Source: Nanobdellota archaeon (GTDB lineage Archaea; Nanobdellota; Nanobdellia; Parvarchaeales; Parvarchaeaceae). Taken from it: a stretch of 43,132 bases of DNA. Positions 16,787 through 26,515 of this stretch are shown here, in pieces. The translations under genes were made by a program, and so were the position numbers. The notes beneath the pieces were generated by a model. It saw only the letters and a list, made by a program, of their open reading frames with translations. It was not told the origin of the DNA and searched no databases. Where the stretch lies: positions 1-43,132 of the forward strand of contig JAJZWM010000005.1 of assembly GCA_021846665.1 (NCBI GenBank), read 5' to 3'. The first letter of the stretch is position 1; each line of letters begins with the position of its first letter.

Positions 16787-17107
16787 TTAACCACTACTTT
16801 TACCAAGTTCATCAGCTCTGAATCTTGCATGTCCAAATTGTATAATCGCTTTTATACCAAATTTACCAAGACCAGTTGGTATGTCGCATGCACCATAAGT
16901 GCTTCCTCCCCATATGTATACCTCTGCTCCAGAGTTTGTACTTATCATATCTGCAATGTCTAGTGCATGCAACTTAAAACCATCTGGTATCTGTATTGCT
17001 ACTTTATCGTATTTTTTTTCACGTATGTTGTCTATTAGGTTATCAAAATCAATATCGTACTTTTCTGTAAGATATTTTAAACCATCATTTTTTATCTGAT
17101 ATTTCAT
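16787..17107 (-). CDS. Dph2-like protein reduced to the N-terminal domain
   Basis: The 106-residue product matches only the first domain of archaeal diphthamide synthase subunit Dph2, which is normally around 330 residues. VAIQIPDGFK (36-45) matches the conserved QxPxG region. GSTYGACDIP (68-77) carries Cys74, the first of three cluster-binding cysteines (Cys59 in P. horikoshii). IIQFGHARF (88-96) is the end of domain 1. The reading frame then stops, and RNase HII starts at the next base. No remainder of Dph2 is found in any frame nearby. It cannot form the three-cysteine [4Fe-4S] site alone. It may be a pseudogene, a split gene, or a repurposed domain. Confidence 0.75.
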   Translation of the reverse strand: MKYQIKNDGLKYLTEKYDIDFDNLIDNIREKKYDKVAIQIPDGFKLHALDIADMISTNSGAEVYIWGGSTYGACDIPTGLGKFGIKAIIQFGHARFRADELGKSSG

Positions 17108-17129
17108 TTAATCCCTATTATTTTTGTGC

Positions 17130-17143
17130 TTAAATTATTTATT
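17130..17143. promoter_or_regulatory. Bidirectional TATA region between the Dph2-like gene and nth
   Basis: TTAAATTATTTATT lies 23-36 bases from both the ATG at 17107 on the minus strand and the GTG at 17166 on the plus strand, so one AT core may serve both genes. Confidence 0.4.
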
Positions 17144-17165
17144 ACTGTAAGTTTATTGTTGATTT

Positions 17166-17819
17166 GTGGATAAAAAAGAGTTTGTAAAGGCAGTAAAGAT
17201 AATAACAAAGAAATACTATATAAAAGAAAGAAAGGCACGTCCATTTGAGATACTTGTGCATGGGATACTGTCTACAAGAACAAAGGACACTACAACTTTT
17301 CCTGCGCAGAAAAGACTGCTTTCAATTGCAGATACTCCTGAAAAGATAGTAAGGTTACCGACTAAAAAAATAGAAAAGTTAATTTATCCTGTTGGGTTTT
17401 TTAGAGTTAAAGCAAAACTTTTGAAAAGAGCCTGCAGGATACTTATAACTAACTTTGATTCAAGAGTTCCTTCTAATAAAGTTGATTTAATGCAAATACC
17501 TGGTGTAGGTGAGAAAGTTGCGAGTCTTGTGCTAGAATGGGGTTTTAATATGCCTTATATAGCGGTAGATACGCATGTAAATAGAATATCGCAGCGATTA
17601 GGAATTGTACCAGAAGGAACAAAACCTAAAAAGACAGAAGCTGTACTTGAAAGTATACTGCCACCAAATTTAAGTATCTCAATAAATTATTCGTTTGTAA
17701 GGTTCGGCAGGGAAGTCTGTAAGCCGGTTTCTCCGCAATGCGGTATCTGTCCCGTATACAAATATTGTGGTTTTAAGCTAAAATCCAAATACGCAAAAAG
17801 AATGCTTAGTGCTAAATAA
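17166..17819 (+). CDS. nth: Endonuclease III (Nth), DNA glycosylase/AP lyase
   Basis: This 217-residue enzyme removes oxidised pyrimidines and cleaves abasic sites. LSTRTKD (35-41) is the archaeal form of the LSxQ motif. The hairpin-helix-hairpin MQIPGVGEKVAS (109-120) bears catalytic Lys117, and AVDTHVNR (133-140) bears Asp135. Four cysteines, 185, 192, 195 and 201 (C-x6-C-x2-C-x5-C), hold a [4Fe-4S] cluster. The start is GTG at 17166. No ATG upstream fits. Confidence 0.93.
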   Translation: MDKKEFVKAVKIITKKYYIKERKARPFEILVHGILSTRTKDTTTFPAQKRLLSIADTPEKIVRLPTKKIEKLIYPVGFFRVKAKLLKRACRILITNFDSRVPSNKVDLMQIPGVGEKVASLVLEWGFNMPYIAVDTHVNRISQRLGIVPEGTKPKKTEAVLESILPPNLSISINYSFVRFGREVCKPVSPQCGICPVYKYCGFKLKSKYAKRMLSAK

Positions 17820-17828
17820 GATAAGAAT

Positions 17829-17850
17829 ATTAATTATGTGCATAATTAAT
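17829..17850. repeat. Perfect 10-bp inverted repeat, candidate operator
   Basis: ATTAATTATG and CATAATTAAT form perfect arms around the 2-base spacer TG. The repeat begins 10 bases after the nth stop and ends 4 bases before the ATG of the membrane protein at 17855. It overlaps where its promoter or start site should be. A dimeric repressor site or a terminator hairpin for nth are the main readings. Confidence 0.55.
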
Positions 17851-17854
17851 AATA

Positions 17855-18607
17855 ATGAAAGAGCAAAGTAGACTTAGTTCATCTTTATCAAGTTTGGTTT
17901 ACGGCCTTAAGTCATTATCAGAACTTAGTTCTTTTTTTACTTTTATTTCAATTTCACTCATAATATTTCTTTTTGGCTTTGTTGTTATCTTTAGATATCT
18001 TGGATTAGGGGCATTTTTGAATGTAGGCTTTATTTTTACGCCTTCAGCTTCTAGAATAATTACTGGAGAATTTGTATTTGTACTATCTTTTCTACTTGTT
18101 ATATTCTCTTTGACAACTTTATTTTATTATAAATTATATTATCTAGTTTCGAGCAATTTAAGGGTAAAATCTTTAATAAAGCGTTCATTGGAAGTTTTTC
18201 CTAAATTTCTAATAGCAACTTTTACTCAGGCCATAATATCTATAATAGGATTGATTGCACTGGTTATTCCTGGAATATACTACGGTAGTTCTTTCATGTT
18301 TTTTAACTTTTTTTCAATATACGGTAATTCTACTTTACATTCAGCAATTATAAACAGCAGAAGACTTGCAAAGAATATACGTTTAGAATCATTGTTTATA
18401 TTCGTTGTATATCTTGTTTTACTATTTGTTTTCATTTATTTGGTTAGTAGCTTTCATCTGTCAGAAATCTATTCTGCATTTCTTTATTCTATATTCCTTT
18501 CATATTGGATTATAAGTTATAGCAACACAGTATTTAATCTTGCAGAAAAGAATTTAAATGTGCTTACTGAAAGATCGGCTTATAAAAAGATGTTTAGCAA
18601 GGGTTAA
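17855..18607 (+). CDS. Polytopic membrane protein of unknown function
   Basis: A 250-residue protein with about six hydrophobic segments, near 26-50, 69-96, 116-140, 143-165, 180-202 and 205-225. LIALVIPGIYYGSSFMFF resembles the I-P-G-I/amphipathic helix signature seen in DUF975-like and glycerophosphodiesterase-membrane-domain proteins. No catalytic residues are recognised. A perfect inverted repeat (17829-17850) immediately precedes the start codon. It seems monocistronic. Confidence 0.7.
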   Translation: MKEQSRLSSSLSSLVYGLKSLSELSSFFTFISISLIIFLFGFVVIFRYLGLGAFLNVGFIFTPSASRIITGEFVFVLSFLLVIFSLTTLFYYKLYYLVSSNLRVKSLIKRSLEVFPKFLIATFTQAIISIIGLIALVIPGIYYGSSFMFFNFFSIYGNSTLHSAIINSRRLAKNIRLESLFIFVVYLVLLFVFIYLVSSFHLSEIYSAFLYSIFLSYWIISYSNTVFNLAEKNLNVLTERSAYKKMFSKG

Positions 18608-18665
18608 TAATTGTATTTTTAAAGTAGTGAATGTGAATTAATAGCAGATAATTTAGTAATAGAAA

Positions 18666-18677
18666 AGTTTAAATACT
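18666..18677 (+). promoter_or_regulatory. TATA box of the RNA polymerase operon
   Basis: AGTTTAAATACT follows a purine-rich GAAA that can act as BRE. Transcription would start near 18700, leaving a leader of about 25 bases. The TATA box overlaps an inverted repeat AATACT-AGA-AGTATT (18672-18686). Confidence 0.6.
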
Positions 18678-18714
18678 AGAAGTATTATAGAATAGAATTA
18701 TAAATTATACTTAA

Positions 18715-18719
18715 GAGGT
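18715..18719 (+). promoter_or_regulatory. Shine-Dalgarno of rpoH deciding a TTG start
   Basis: GAGGT lies 7 bases before TTG at 18727-18729. The nearest ATG (18737) is out of frame. The site therefore supports the TTG start that gives the family-typical N-terminus. Confidence 0.65.
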
Positions 18720-18726
18720 TCCCCCT

Positions 18727-18960
18727 TTGGATATCGATGTATTTAATAGCCGTTTATCGCCGCAATATAGAATTATGCTTAAAGAGGAGATAGACCAATT
18801 ATTAGCCAGATACAATATCGTTATAAAAGACCTTCCTAAAATAAAATCAAATGATCCTGCAGTTAAACTTTTAGATGCAAAGGAAGGTGATGTTTTGGAG
18901 ATAAAAAGAAACAGCAAGACTGCTGGACAGTATAATTATTATAGGTTGGTGGTAAAATAA
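18727..18960 (+). CDS. rpoH: RNA polymerase subunit H (Rpo5)
   Basis: A 77-residue protein homologous to the C-terminal assembly domain of eukaryotic Rpb5. LLARYNIVIKDLPKIKSNDP (25-44) and the C-terminal GDVLEIKRNSKTAG then YYRLVV match the family. It uses a TTG start behind a Shine-Dalgarno. It is the first gene of the operon and is separated from rpoB'' by one base. Position directly before the large subunits is the standard archaeal arrangement. Confidence 0.95.
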   Translation: MDIDVFNSRLSPQYRIMLKEEIDQLLARYNIVIKDLPKIKSNDPAVKLLDAKEGDVLEIKRNSKTAGQYNYYRLVVK

Positions 18961-18961
18961 A

Positions 18962-20440
18962 ATGGAAAAAAATACTTATCAAATATTGCTTAGAGCTGCC
19001 CTAGGTTCAACTGCTTTGGCAGCGCATCATATCTCATCATTCGAATACTTTATAGATAATGGACTTAAGAAGATAATAGATAGCGAAGGTTTGATAGAGC
19101 CAGTTATAAAACCTTTAGGAGTTGACGATTTTAAAATAAAGATAAATAAAATAACAATTGGAAAACCAGACATAATAGAAGCAGATAGTATAGTGCGGTT
19201 AATTAATCCAATGGAAGCAAGAATTAGAGATCTTACTTACGATGCGCCTCTTATGCTTTCTGTTTCTTATTTAGCGGATGGTAAAGAAATTGTAAATGAG
19301 GATGTTTTTATAGGACGTATGCCAATAGTGGTAAAATCAAAATATTGCAATCTTTACGGCTTATCAGCCAGCGAATTAACTGAAGCAAAGGAAGATCCTA
19401 CAGACCCAGGAGGATACTTTATAATTAACGGAACCGAAAGGATAATAATAACTACAGAGGATCTTGCTCCAAACAATATATTGATTTCTAAAGATAATCA
19501 AGAAGGATTTAAGTTCACTGCAAAGATATTTGCTGATGCGGATGCAATAAAGGTTCCACATACTTTGCAGATTTCTGGTAGTAACCTCCTTTACATAACT
19601 TTCGGGAAGTTAAAAAGAGTGCCTATCATTACATTGATAAAAGCGTTAGGTGTTACTAATGAAAACGAAATAATCAAAAAGATAGGAAAAGATGATGAGG
19701 ACATAATAAATACAGTGGACATGAATCTTATAGCTTTTAATATAAATTCAGAAAATGAGGCATTAGATACAATTGGTAAGATGCTTCATTCAATTCATAC
19801 TAAAGAGACGGCAGAGCTGAACATAGATTCTCTATTGTTCCCATTTTTAGGCAGAGATAAAGACTCAAGAAAAATAAAAGCAGAGTACATTATGTATGTT
19901 TCAAATCTACTAATAAAGAGTGCATTGCAAGGAAAAGAAGTTGATAAAGACCATTATTCAAATAAAAGGCTGCATGCTGAAAGCTACAATCTCGATATGC
20001 TTTTCAGGTTCATATTCAAGCAGATATTGAATGATGCTAAGTATAACTTTGAAAGAGGGATAAGGAAAGACAGAGTTCCTAATCCAAAGTATATATTTAC
20101 TTCTGATCAATTGACGGCTAGGTTAAGGTCAGCACTCGCAACTGGTCAATGGGTCGGTGGCAGAGTAGGTATAACTCAGCATTTAGACAGAAGAAGCTTT
20201 CCATCAACAATATCACATTTAAGAAAGGTAGAGTCTTTACTTACTTCAAATAGGGAAAATTACAGGGCCAGAGATCTTCATGGAACTCAATTTGGTAGGT
20301 TCTGTGCAGTAGAAACTCCAGAAGGTCCAAAGATAGGTCTTACCAAGAACCTTGCGGTTTTATCTATGATGTCAAAAGAGGGTGTAGATACTGAAATGGT
20401 TAAAGGTTTACTGAAGAATTATGGGGTGAAAAAGATATGA
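18962..20440 (+). CDS. rpoB2: RNA polymerase subunit B'' (Rpo2 N-terminal half)
   Basis: This 492-residue protein is the N-terminal part of the second-largest subunit (lobe and protrusion). DPGGYFIINGTERIIITTED, the fork-region GVGGR-type stretch TGQWVGGRVGITQHLDRR, and ETPEGPKIGLTKNLA near the C-terminus are conserved. A split B subunit occurs in methanogens, halobacteria and several other archaeal groups. The stop overlaps the B' start by 4 bases (ATGA), so the halves are made in step. Confidence 0.96.
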   Translation: MEKNTYQILLRAALGSTALAAHHISSFEYFIDNGLKKIIDSEGLIEPVIKPLGVDDFKIKINKITIGKPDIIEADSIVRLINPMEARIRDLTYDAPLMLSVSYLADGKEIVNEDVFIGRMPIVVKSKYCNLYGLSASELTEAKEDPTDPGGYFIINGTERIIITTEDLAPNNILISKDNQEGFKFTAKIFADADAIKVPHTLQISGSNLLYITFGKLKRVPIITLIKALGVTNENEIIKKIGKDDEDIINTVDMNLIAFNINSENEALDTIGKMLHSIHTKETAELNIDSLLFPFLGRDKDSRKIKAEYIMYVSNLLIKSALQGKEVDKDHYSNKRLHAESYNLDMLFRFIFKQILNDAKYNFERGIRKDRVPNPKYIFTSDQLTARLRSALATGQWVGGRVGITQHLDRRSFPSTISHLRKVESLLTSNRENYRARDLHGTQFGRFCAVETPEGPKIGLTKNLAVLSMMSKEGVDTEMVKGLLKNYGVKKI

Positions 20441-22239
20441 GTTTCGTATTTGTTAATGGTGTGCTTTCAGGAGTTACTGATGATCCAGGAAAGCTTGTTA
20501 AAGATATAATAGAAGATAGAAGGCAGAGCAAGATACCAAAGGAAATAAATGTAAGATATAGAAAAGATACGGATAGTGTAATGATAAATTCTGACAGTGG
20601 AAGACTACGCAGAGCGCTTATAGTAGTTAAAAATGGAAAGCCTTTGGTTACGAAAGAAGATGTAGAATTGCTTTCTGAAGGCCACTTGACTTGGCAGGAT
20701 CTAATTGATAAAGGAAAAATAGAATATCTCGATGCAGATGAAGAAGAGCTTGCTTACACTGCTTTAAATGAAGAAGATTTGACTCCTGCACACACTCATC
20801 TTGAGATAACTCCTCTTTCTGTTTTTGGTACACAAGCTTCATTACTTCCGTTTATAAATCATAGTAATGCACATAGAAACGTTACGGCGGTAAAAAGTGT
20901 GCAACAGGGTGTAGGTTTGTATACTACAAATTACCTAATAAGACATGACAATGACTCAATGATAGCAATTGATCAGCAGATGCCAATAGTTAAGACAGAA
21001 ATGTACGAAAATGAAAACTTTAAGTCTCATCTGGCTGGGCAAAACATAGTCGTAGCAGTGCTTTCTTATCTTGGTTATAACATGGACGATGCAATAATAA
21101 TAAATAAATCCTCGGTTGAGAGAGGACTTTTCAGAGCGATGTTTTTCAGACCATATAAAGTAGAGGAAATAAAATACGTTGGAGGGCAGAGTGACGTTAT
21201 AACTGTTCCAGATAAAGATGTGGCAGGTTATAGGTCAGAGGATTCATATAAATATCTTGATGAGGATGGTATAGCTGCCATAAATTCGCATGTTAACGGC
21301 GGAGACGTTCTTATTGGAAGGATTTCACCACCAAGATTTGTTTCTTCTATAGATAAATTTAGATTAGGGGTACAGAAACAGGTCGAATCTTCAATTGAAT
21401 GTAGGACTGGAGAAAATGGTGTTGTTGATAATGTATTTATAACTTCAACAGCAGAAGGAAATAAATACGTATCATTAAAGATAAGAGAGGATAGGCCTGT
21501 TGAAATCGGAGATAAGTTTGGGCCAAGAAGCGGACAGAAAGGAGTTGTAGGTATGCTTTTGAATCAAGAAGATATGCCATTTACTTATTCAGGAATAATC
21601 CCAGATTTAATATTCTCTCCTTATTCTATACCATCAAGAATGTCAATGTCTTATTTGCTTGAATTAATAGGTGGTAAAGTTGGATCGCTTGGAGGTAGAT
21701 ATATTGATGGTACTTCTTTTACAGGTGAAACAGAAGAAGATCTTAGAAAAGAATTGATGGAATATGGATTTAGAGAGAACGGTGTAGAAACAATGTACAA
21801 TGGTATAACCGGTGAAGAAATGAAAGTAAGAATATTTGTAGGAGACATGACTTATATAAGATTAAAGCATTTAGTTGAATATAAAATACAGTGGAGGGCT
21901 AGGGGTCCTATACAATTGCTTAATAGACAGCCTACTGAAGGAAAATCAAAACGTGGTGGACTTAGATTAGGAGAAATGGAGAAGGATTGTTTTGTAGCAT
22001 ATGGAACTGCTTTAGCTCTAAAGGAGAGGTTTGATTCAGATAAGGTTACTATTCCTGTGTGCTCAAAGTGTGGAATGGTTGCTGTTTATAATGTAAAAAA
22101 GAAGACAGGTTACTGTCCTATAGATGGAGAGGATGCGCAGATAAAACTCATAGAAGTATCAGTTTCATTTAAAATACTTCTTGATGAGTTAAAGTCAGTA
22201 GGAATATATCCAAAGATGGTTTTGGGGAGTAAAGTATGA
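20437..22239 (+). CDS. rpoB1: RNA polymerase subunit B' (Rpo2 C-terminal half)
   Basis: This 600-residue protein forms the external, hybrid-binding and wall parts of the B subunit. SYLGYNMDDAIIINKSSVER, the conserved GDKFGPRSGQKGVVG, and a C-terminal zinc-binding C-x2-C/C-P motif (CSKCGMV, GYCPIDG) are visible. The family usually has RHGQKG; here the His is Ser (PRSGQKG). It overlaps both neighbours by four bases (ATGA). Confidence 0.96.
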   Translation: MSFVFVNGVLSGVTDDPGKLVKDIIEDRRQSKIPKEINVRYRKDTDSVMINSDSGRLRRALIVVKNGKPLVTKEDVELLSEGHLTWQDLIDKGKIEYLDADEEELAYTALNEEDLTPAHTHLEITPLSVFGTQASLLPFINHSNAHRNVTAVKSVQQGVGLYTTNYLIRHDNDSMIAIDQQMPIVKTEMYENENFKSHLAGQNIVVAVLSYLGYNMDDAIIINKSSVERGLFRAMFFRPYKVEEIKYVGGQSDVITVPDKDVAGYRSEDSYKYLDEDGIAAINSHVNGGDVLIGRISPPRFVSSIDKFRLGVQKQVESSIECRTGENGVVDNVFITSTAEGNKYVSLKIREDRPVEIGDKFGPRSGQKGVVGMLLNQEDMPFTYSGIIPDLIFSPYSIPSRMSMSYLLELIGGKVGSLGGRYIDGTSFTGETEEDLRKELMEYGFRENGVETMYNGITGEEMKVRIFVGDMTYIRLKHLVEYKIQWRARGPIQLLNRQPTEGKSKRGGLRLGEMEKDCFVAYGTALALKERFDSDKVTIPVCSKCGMVAVYNVKKKTGYCPIDGEDAQIKLIEVSVSFKILLDELKSVGIYPKMVLGSKV

Positions 22240-24758
22240 AATTAGACTCGAACTTTGTTTTTAGTAAGATAGATGCCTTGGAATTTGGGATAATGTCTCC
22301 TAAAATGATACAAAAGATGAGCGCAGTTGCTATAACGTCTTCTGAGCTTTATGATATTGATGGATTCCCGGTTGATGGAGGTCTTTCTGATTTAAGGATG
22401 GGTGTTATTGATCCAGGATTAACATGTAAAACCTGTGGGAACACAATAAGAGACTGCCCAGGACACTTTGGTCACTTAGAGCTCGCCAGACCAGTATTTA
22501 ATATAAAAACAGTTCCTTATGTATATAATCTTATAAATTCGACTTGTACTTCTTGCGGCAGGATACTTATCTCAGATGAGCATCTCAAAAAACTAAGTGA
22601 AGATATCATATCTGCAGAGATAAATGAAGGCCATAAAAAGAAAATAAAACTTATCAAGGCGCTTATAAAACATGCAAAGAATGTAACTGTATGTCCATTT
22701 TGTAGGGCGAAACAAAGAAAGGTAAAGCTTGAAAAGCCTTATACATTTGTAGATGGAGATCAAAAGCTTACTCCAATAGATGTGCTTAATAGACTTGAAA
22801 AAATAAAAGATTCAGATCTGCAGTTTTTTGGTTTGGATCCTGATTATTCAAGACCAGAATGGATGATGGTTTCTATCTTGGCAGTGCCACCTATAACTAT
22901 ACGACCTTCCATTACTTTAGAGAACGGACAGAGAAGCGAAGATGATCTTACACATAAACTTACTGATATAGTTAGGACTAATCAAAGACTTGCAGAGAAC
23001 ATAAGGTCAGGAGCTCCAGAAATAATAATAGATGAGCTTTGGGATTTGCTTCAATATCATATAACTACTTTTATATCTAATGGTTCTGCGCAGGTTCCAG
23101 TCGCAAGGCAGAAATCAAATAAGAAGCTTAAAAGCTTAGAAGATAGAATAAAAGGAAAGGAGGGAAGATTCAGAGGATCTGCACTTGCTAAACGTGTAAA
23201 TTACAGTGCCAGGTCAGTCATTTCTCCAGATCCATTCTTAAGGTTCGATGAAGTTGGGGTTCCACTAAAAATAGCAAGAGAAGTAACATATCCAGAGTAT
23301 GTTACAGACTTAAATATAGATAGATTAAAAGCTACTATTAAAAACTTTAATTCATATCCTGGGGCAAATTACGTTATAACTCCAGATAATATAAAAAGAA
23401 AAATAACAGAAATGACTGTAGACAATATTATAGACGAGCTTAAATCTGGCTATATAGTTGAAAGGCACATAAAAGATGGAGACATAATACTATTCAATAG
23501 GCAGCCTTCATTACATAGGCTTTCAATAATGGGCCACAGAGTAAAAGTCTTACCTTATAAAACATTAGGTATAAACCCAGCATCTGCTCTGCCATACAAT
23601 GCAGATTTTGATGGAGATGAGATGAATATACATGTTTTGCAGAACGAAGAAGCTCTTGCAGAAGCGGACATGATAATAAATATAAAGAATAATATAGTTT
23701 CACCGAGACATGGTTTGCCATTAATTGGTGCAGCACAGGATTATATCTCTGGTTGTGCTTTGCTTACTTCCAAAGAAACAGAATTTGGAAAAGCAAGTGC
23801 TGAATTTTTGCTTTCTAATATAGGTATAGTTACAGATTTAAAGAAAAATAAATATAATGGTAGAGAATTGTTTAGCATGATTTTACCAGAAGACCTTAAT
23901 TTTGAAAGTCAAAGTAGTACTTATAAGATAACAAAAGACAATGATTCAATTGTAAGGATCAAAAATGGAAAACTTATCTCTGGAGTTATAGATGCAGCAA
24001 CTATTGGTAGGGAGAGTGGAAGTTTGCTTCAGTTCTTATTTGTAAGATATGGCCCAGAAGTTACAGCTAAATTTATAGATCAGGTAAATAAACTTGGGCT
24101 TATGACTATCTTTAAGTTGGGTATGAGTGTAAACATAAGAGATTTTGACATTCCAAAGGCGGCTTACACTGAGATAGAAAAAGTCGTTAAGGAGGGAGAA
24201 AGCAACGTATCAGATCTTTTAAAGGATTACGACGATATAGCTGAGGCAAAGATACTTAGTATAGCCAATAGGATAAGAATAAAGGTAAGAAATATAATAG
24301 ATGCTTACGTTGATAAGGATAATAACGATGTAGAAGCGATGATAACAACAGGAGCGAAAGGAAGTATAACAAATCTTATACCAACTATTGGTCTTGTAGG
24401 CCAGCAGATGCTTAGAGATGTAAGAATAAGTAACGGATTTTCAGATAGACTTACTTCACACTTTAAAAAAGGAGATAATGGTCTTATTGCGCGTGGTTTT
24501 ATCGTTTCAAACTATAGAAAAGGACTAAATCCTGTGGAATACTTCCTTCACGCCGCAAGTAGCAGAGAAGGATTAATGGATAATGTTATACGTACTCCTA
24601 TCTCTGGTTATATGCAGAGAAGGCTGTCATCAGCATTAAATGATCTTAAAGTAACGGACGATCTGTCTGTAAGGCTTGGCAGTACAATAGTACAGTTTAA
24701 ATACGGAGAGGATGGACTTGACGTATCAGCAAGCGACAAGGGTGATCTTAAATTATGA
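22236..24758 (+). CDS. rpoA1: RNA polymerase subunit A' (Rpo1 N-terminal part)
   Basis: This 840-residue protein holds the catalytic centre. NADFDGD at 455-461 supplies the three Mg-binding aspartates (457, 459, 461). The N-terminal zinc site CKTCGN then CPGHFGH, a second CTSCG/CPFC pair, and [15 protein letters not shown] before the active site are conserved. It lacks an intein. The split from A'' lies at the usual archaeal place, with an ATGA overlap. Confidence 0.97.
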   Translation: MKLDSNFVFSKIDALEFGIMSPKMIQKMSAVAITSSELYDIDGFPVDGGLSDLRMGVIDPGLTCKTCGNTIRDCPGHFGHLELARPVFNIKTVPYVYNLINSTCTSCGRILISDEHLKKLSEDIISAEINEGHKKKIKLIKALIKHAKNVTVCPFCRAKQRKVKLEKPYTFVDGDQKLTPIDVLNRLEKIKDSDLQFFGLDPDYSRPEWMMVSILAVPPITIRPSITLENGQRSEDDLTHKLTDIVRTNQRLAENIRSGAPEIIIDELWDLLQYHITTFISNGSAQVPVARQKSNKKLKSLEDRIKGKEGRFRGSALAKRVNYSARSVISPDPFLRFDEVGVPLKIAREVTYPEYVTDLNIDRLKATIKNFNSYPGANYVITPDNIKRKITEMTVDNIIDELKSGYIVERHIKDGDIILFNRQPSLHRLSIMGHRVKVLPYKTLGINPASALPYNADFDGDEMNIHVLQNEEALAEADMIINIKNNIVSPRHGLPLIGAAQDYISGCALLTSKETEFGKASAEFLLSNIGIVTDLKKNKYNGRELFSMILPEDLNFESQSSTYKITKDNDSIVRIKNGKLISGVIDAATIGRESGSLLQFLFVRYGPEVTAKFIDQVNKLGLMTIFKLGMSVNIRDFDIPKAAYTEIEKVVKEGESNVSDLLKDYDDIAEAKILSIANRIRIKVRNIIDAYVDKDNNDVEAMITTGAKGSITNLIPTIGLVGQQMLRDVRISNGFSDRLTSHFKKGDNGLIARGFIVSNYRKGLNPVEYFLHAASSREGLMDNVIRTPISGYMQRRLSSALNDLKVTDDLSVRLGSTIVQFKYGEDGLDVSASDKGDLKL

Positions 24759-25885
24759 AAATAGAAATACCGGAAAAATACATTGTAGCATTTAAGGAAA
24801 AATATGGAGAAAATGCCGATTTATCCGAACTTGAAAAGATATACAAGAAATCGTTGGTTACACCAGGTGAAGCTGTTGGGGTTATAGCAGCACAAAGTAT
24901 AGGTGAAGCAAGTACCCAGCTTACGCTTAGGACAAAGCATGCAGCAGGTCTTTCAGTAATTAATACAACTAGCGGTTTACCAAGATTGGTTGAGATATTT
25001 GACTCCAAAAAAGATATTTCTACCCCATTTATGGATATATATCTAAAGGAAGAATACGCAAGATCAAAGCAGAAAGCAAGCGAAGTAGCTTCTAAAATGA
25101 TCGAGATAAAGATAGGGGATATAACTTCTTCTTATACGGTATCTCTTAGGAAAAAGTCGATAGAATTTGTACTTGATAAAGAGCTTTTGAAAGAATATGG
25201 ATTTACAACAAAGGATGTTATAGCAAAGTTTTCAAACTTAAAGGTATCCGCAGCATTAGAAGGAGATAATCTTTCAGTTATAGACAAATCAGCAGACAGT
25301 GTTAAAAAGTTGATAAGGCTGAGGAATAAAATAGTAGAGATAAACCTTTCAGGTTTGTCAGGTGTTTCAAGAGCCATATTAAATCAGGATTCAAATGGAA
25401 ATTATTGGATAAAAACTATAGGTACAAATCTTTCAGAAGTACTTAAAATGGAAGAAGTAGATCAGAAAAATACAGTATCAAATGACATAATAGAAGTTTC
25501 AAAAGTATTAGGTATAGAAGCCGCAAGAAATTTAATAATAGAGGAAGTAAACTCTACCTTGCAAAATGTAGGATTAACTGTTGATCTAAGACATATATTC
25601 TTAATAGCAGATGCGATGTGCCTTGATGGTACGGTAAGGGGAATAGGAAGATACGGACTAAGCGGAGAAGCCGATTCGGTACTTGCAAGAGCATCATTTG
25701 AAGTCCCATTAAAGCATCTTATAGAAGCAGGGCTTTACCATGAATCAGATCCATTTAAATACGTTGCAAACAATATACTTTCAAATCAGGTAATACCAGT
25801 AGGTACAGGTGGAGTAGAATTAGTGGTGAAGGAAAATGGAAAAGGAAATAGCGAAGAAAGTTCAGGAAAAGATAAAGAGCAATAA
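24755..25885 (+). CDS. rpoA2: RNA polymerase subunit A'' (Rpo1 C-terminal part)
   Basis: This 376-residue protein includes the end of the bridge/trigger-loop region: [20 protein letters not shown], then LRTKHAAG and [10 protein letters not shown]. The C-terminal jaw/clamp part includes [19 protein letters not shown]. The last residues are a hydrophilic Lys/Glu/Ser tail whose coding sequence overlaps eL30 by 50 bases, longer than the other overlaps in the operon. Confidence 0.96.
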   Translation: MKIEIPEKYIVAFKEKYGENADLSELEKIYKKSLVTPGEAVGVIAAQSIGEASTQLTLRTKHAAGLSVINTTSGLPRLVEIFDSKKDISTPFMDIYLKEEYARSKQKASEVASKMIEIKIGDITSSYTVSLRKKSIEFVLDKELLKEYGFTTKDVIAKFSNLKVSAALEGDNLSVIDKSADSVKKLIRLRNKIVEINLSGLSGVSRAILNQDSNGNYWIKTIGTNLSEVLKMEEVDQKNTVSNDIIEVSKVLGIEAARNLIIEEVNSTLQNVGLTVDLRHIFLIADAMCLDGTVRGIGRYGLSGEADSVLARASFEVPLKHLIEAGLYHESDPFKYVANNILSNQVIPVGTGGVELVVKENGKGNSEESSGKDKEQ

Positions 25886-26093
25886 AGTGTTTATAGGTTT
25901 AAATTCTACTTTAAGAGCCTATAAAAATGGAGAGGTCTCTTTTGTAGTATATGCTAGCAATGCCAGTGAAGAAATCCTTAAAGAGTTAGATGGGCTTGAA
26001 ACTGAAAAATATAAGTATGACGGAGATAGTGATGCTCTTTCAATTGCCTGTGGTAAGTCATTCGGCGTAACTGTTTTAGGAATTAAGAAGTAA
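25836..26093 (+). CDS. rpl30e: Large-subunit ribosomal protein eL30
   Basis: An 85-residue L7Ae/L30e-fold RNA-binding protein. [20 protein letters not shown] and the following ASNA match the L30e kink-turn-binding face. The position after rpoA'' and before nusA is conserved in archaea. Its ATG lies 50 bases inside rpoA'' and is preceded by GGTGAAGG, a usable Shine-Dalgarno. It is slightly shorter than the usual roughly 100 residues. Confidence 0.92.
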   Translation: MEKEIAKKVQEKIKSNKVFIGLNSTLRAYKNGEVSFVVYASNASEEILKELDGLETEKYKYDGDSDALSIACGKSFGVTVLGIKK

Positions 26094-26097
26094 AAAT

Positions 26098-26508
26098 ATG
26101 AACATAAAATTTGATAACGATATTATTTTATCAATGAATCTATTTTCTGATGTTACAAGTGTTATGCCAAGAGATTGCATAAATTTTGAAGATAAAATAG
26201 TATTTGTTGTAAATCAGGGCCAAGCTGGCTTGGCGATAGGTAAAAATGGAATCAAAATAAAAATGCTACAAGAAATGCTAAAGAAAGAGGTAATAGTAAT
26301 AGAGTATTCCGATGATCCAGTAAAACTTTTTGAAAACGTTATAAGGCCAAATAAACTTATATCAGGATACATAACAATCAATGGAAAAGAAGATAGCTCT
26401 AAGAAAGTAGAGGCTTCTGTTGATGGTAAAGTAAGTAGTAACAAAATAAAATTGATTAAAATGCTAATGCAAAGGTATTTTAATATAGTTAGTATAAATA
26501 TTAAGTAA
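26098..26508 (+). CDS. nusA: NusA-like KH-domain protein
   Basis: A 136-residue archaeal NusA consisting of two KH domains without the S1 and NTD parts of the bacterial protein. The G-x-x-G RNA-binding loop is seen in GQAGLAIGKNGIKIKMLQ (39-56 region). It lies between eL30 and uS12, its conserved archaeal place. A role in elongation or termination is assumed from the family and has limited experimental support in archaea. Confidence 0.9.
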   Translation: MNIKFDNDIILSMNLFSDVTSVMPRDCINFEDKIVFVVNQGQAGLAIGKNGIKIKMLQEMLKKEVIVIEYSDDPVKLFENVIRPNKLISGYITINGKEDSSKKVEASVDGKVSSNKIKLIKMLMQRYFNIVSINIK

Positions 26509-26515
26509 AAAATTT

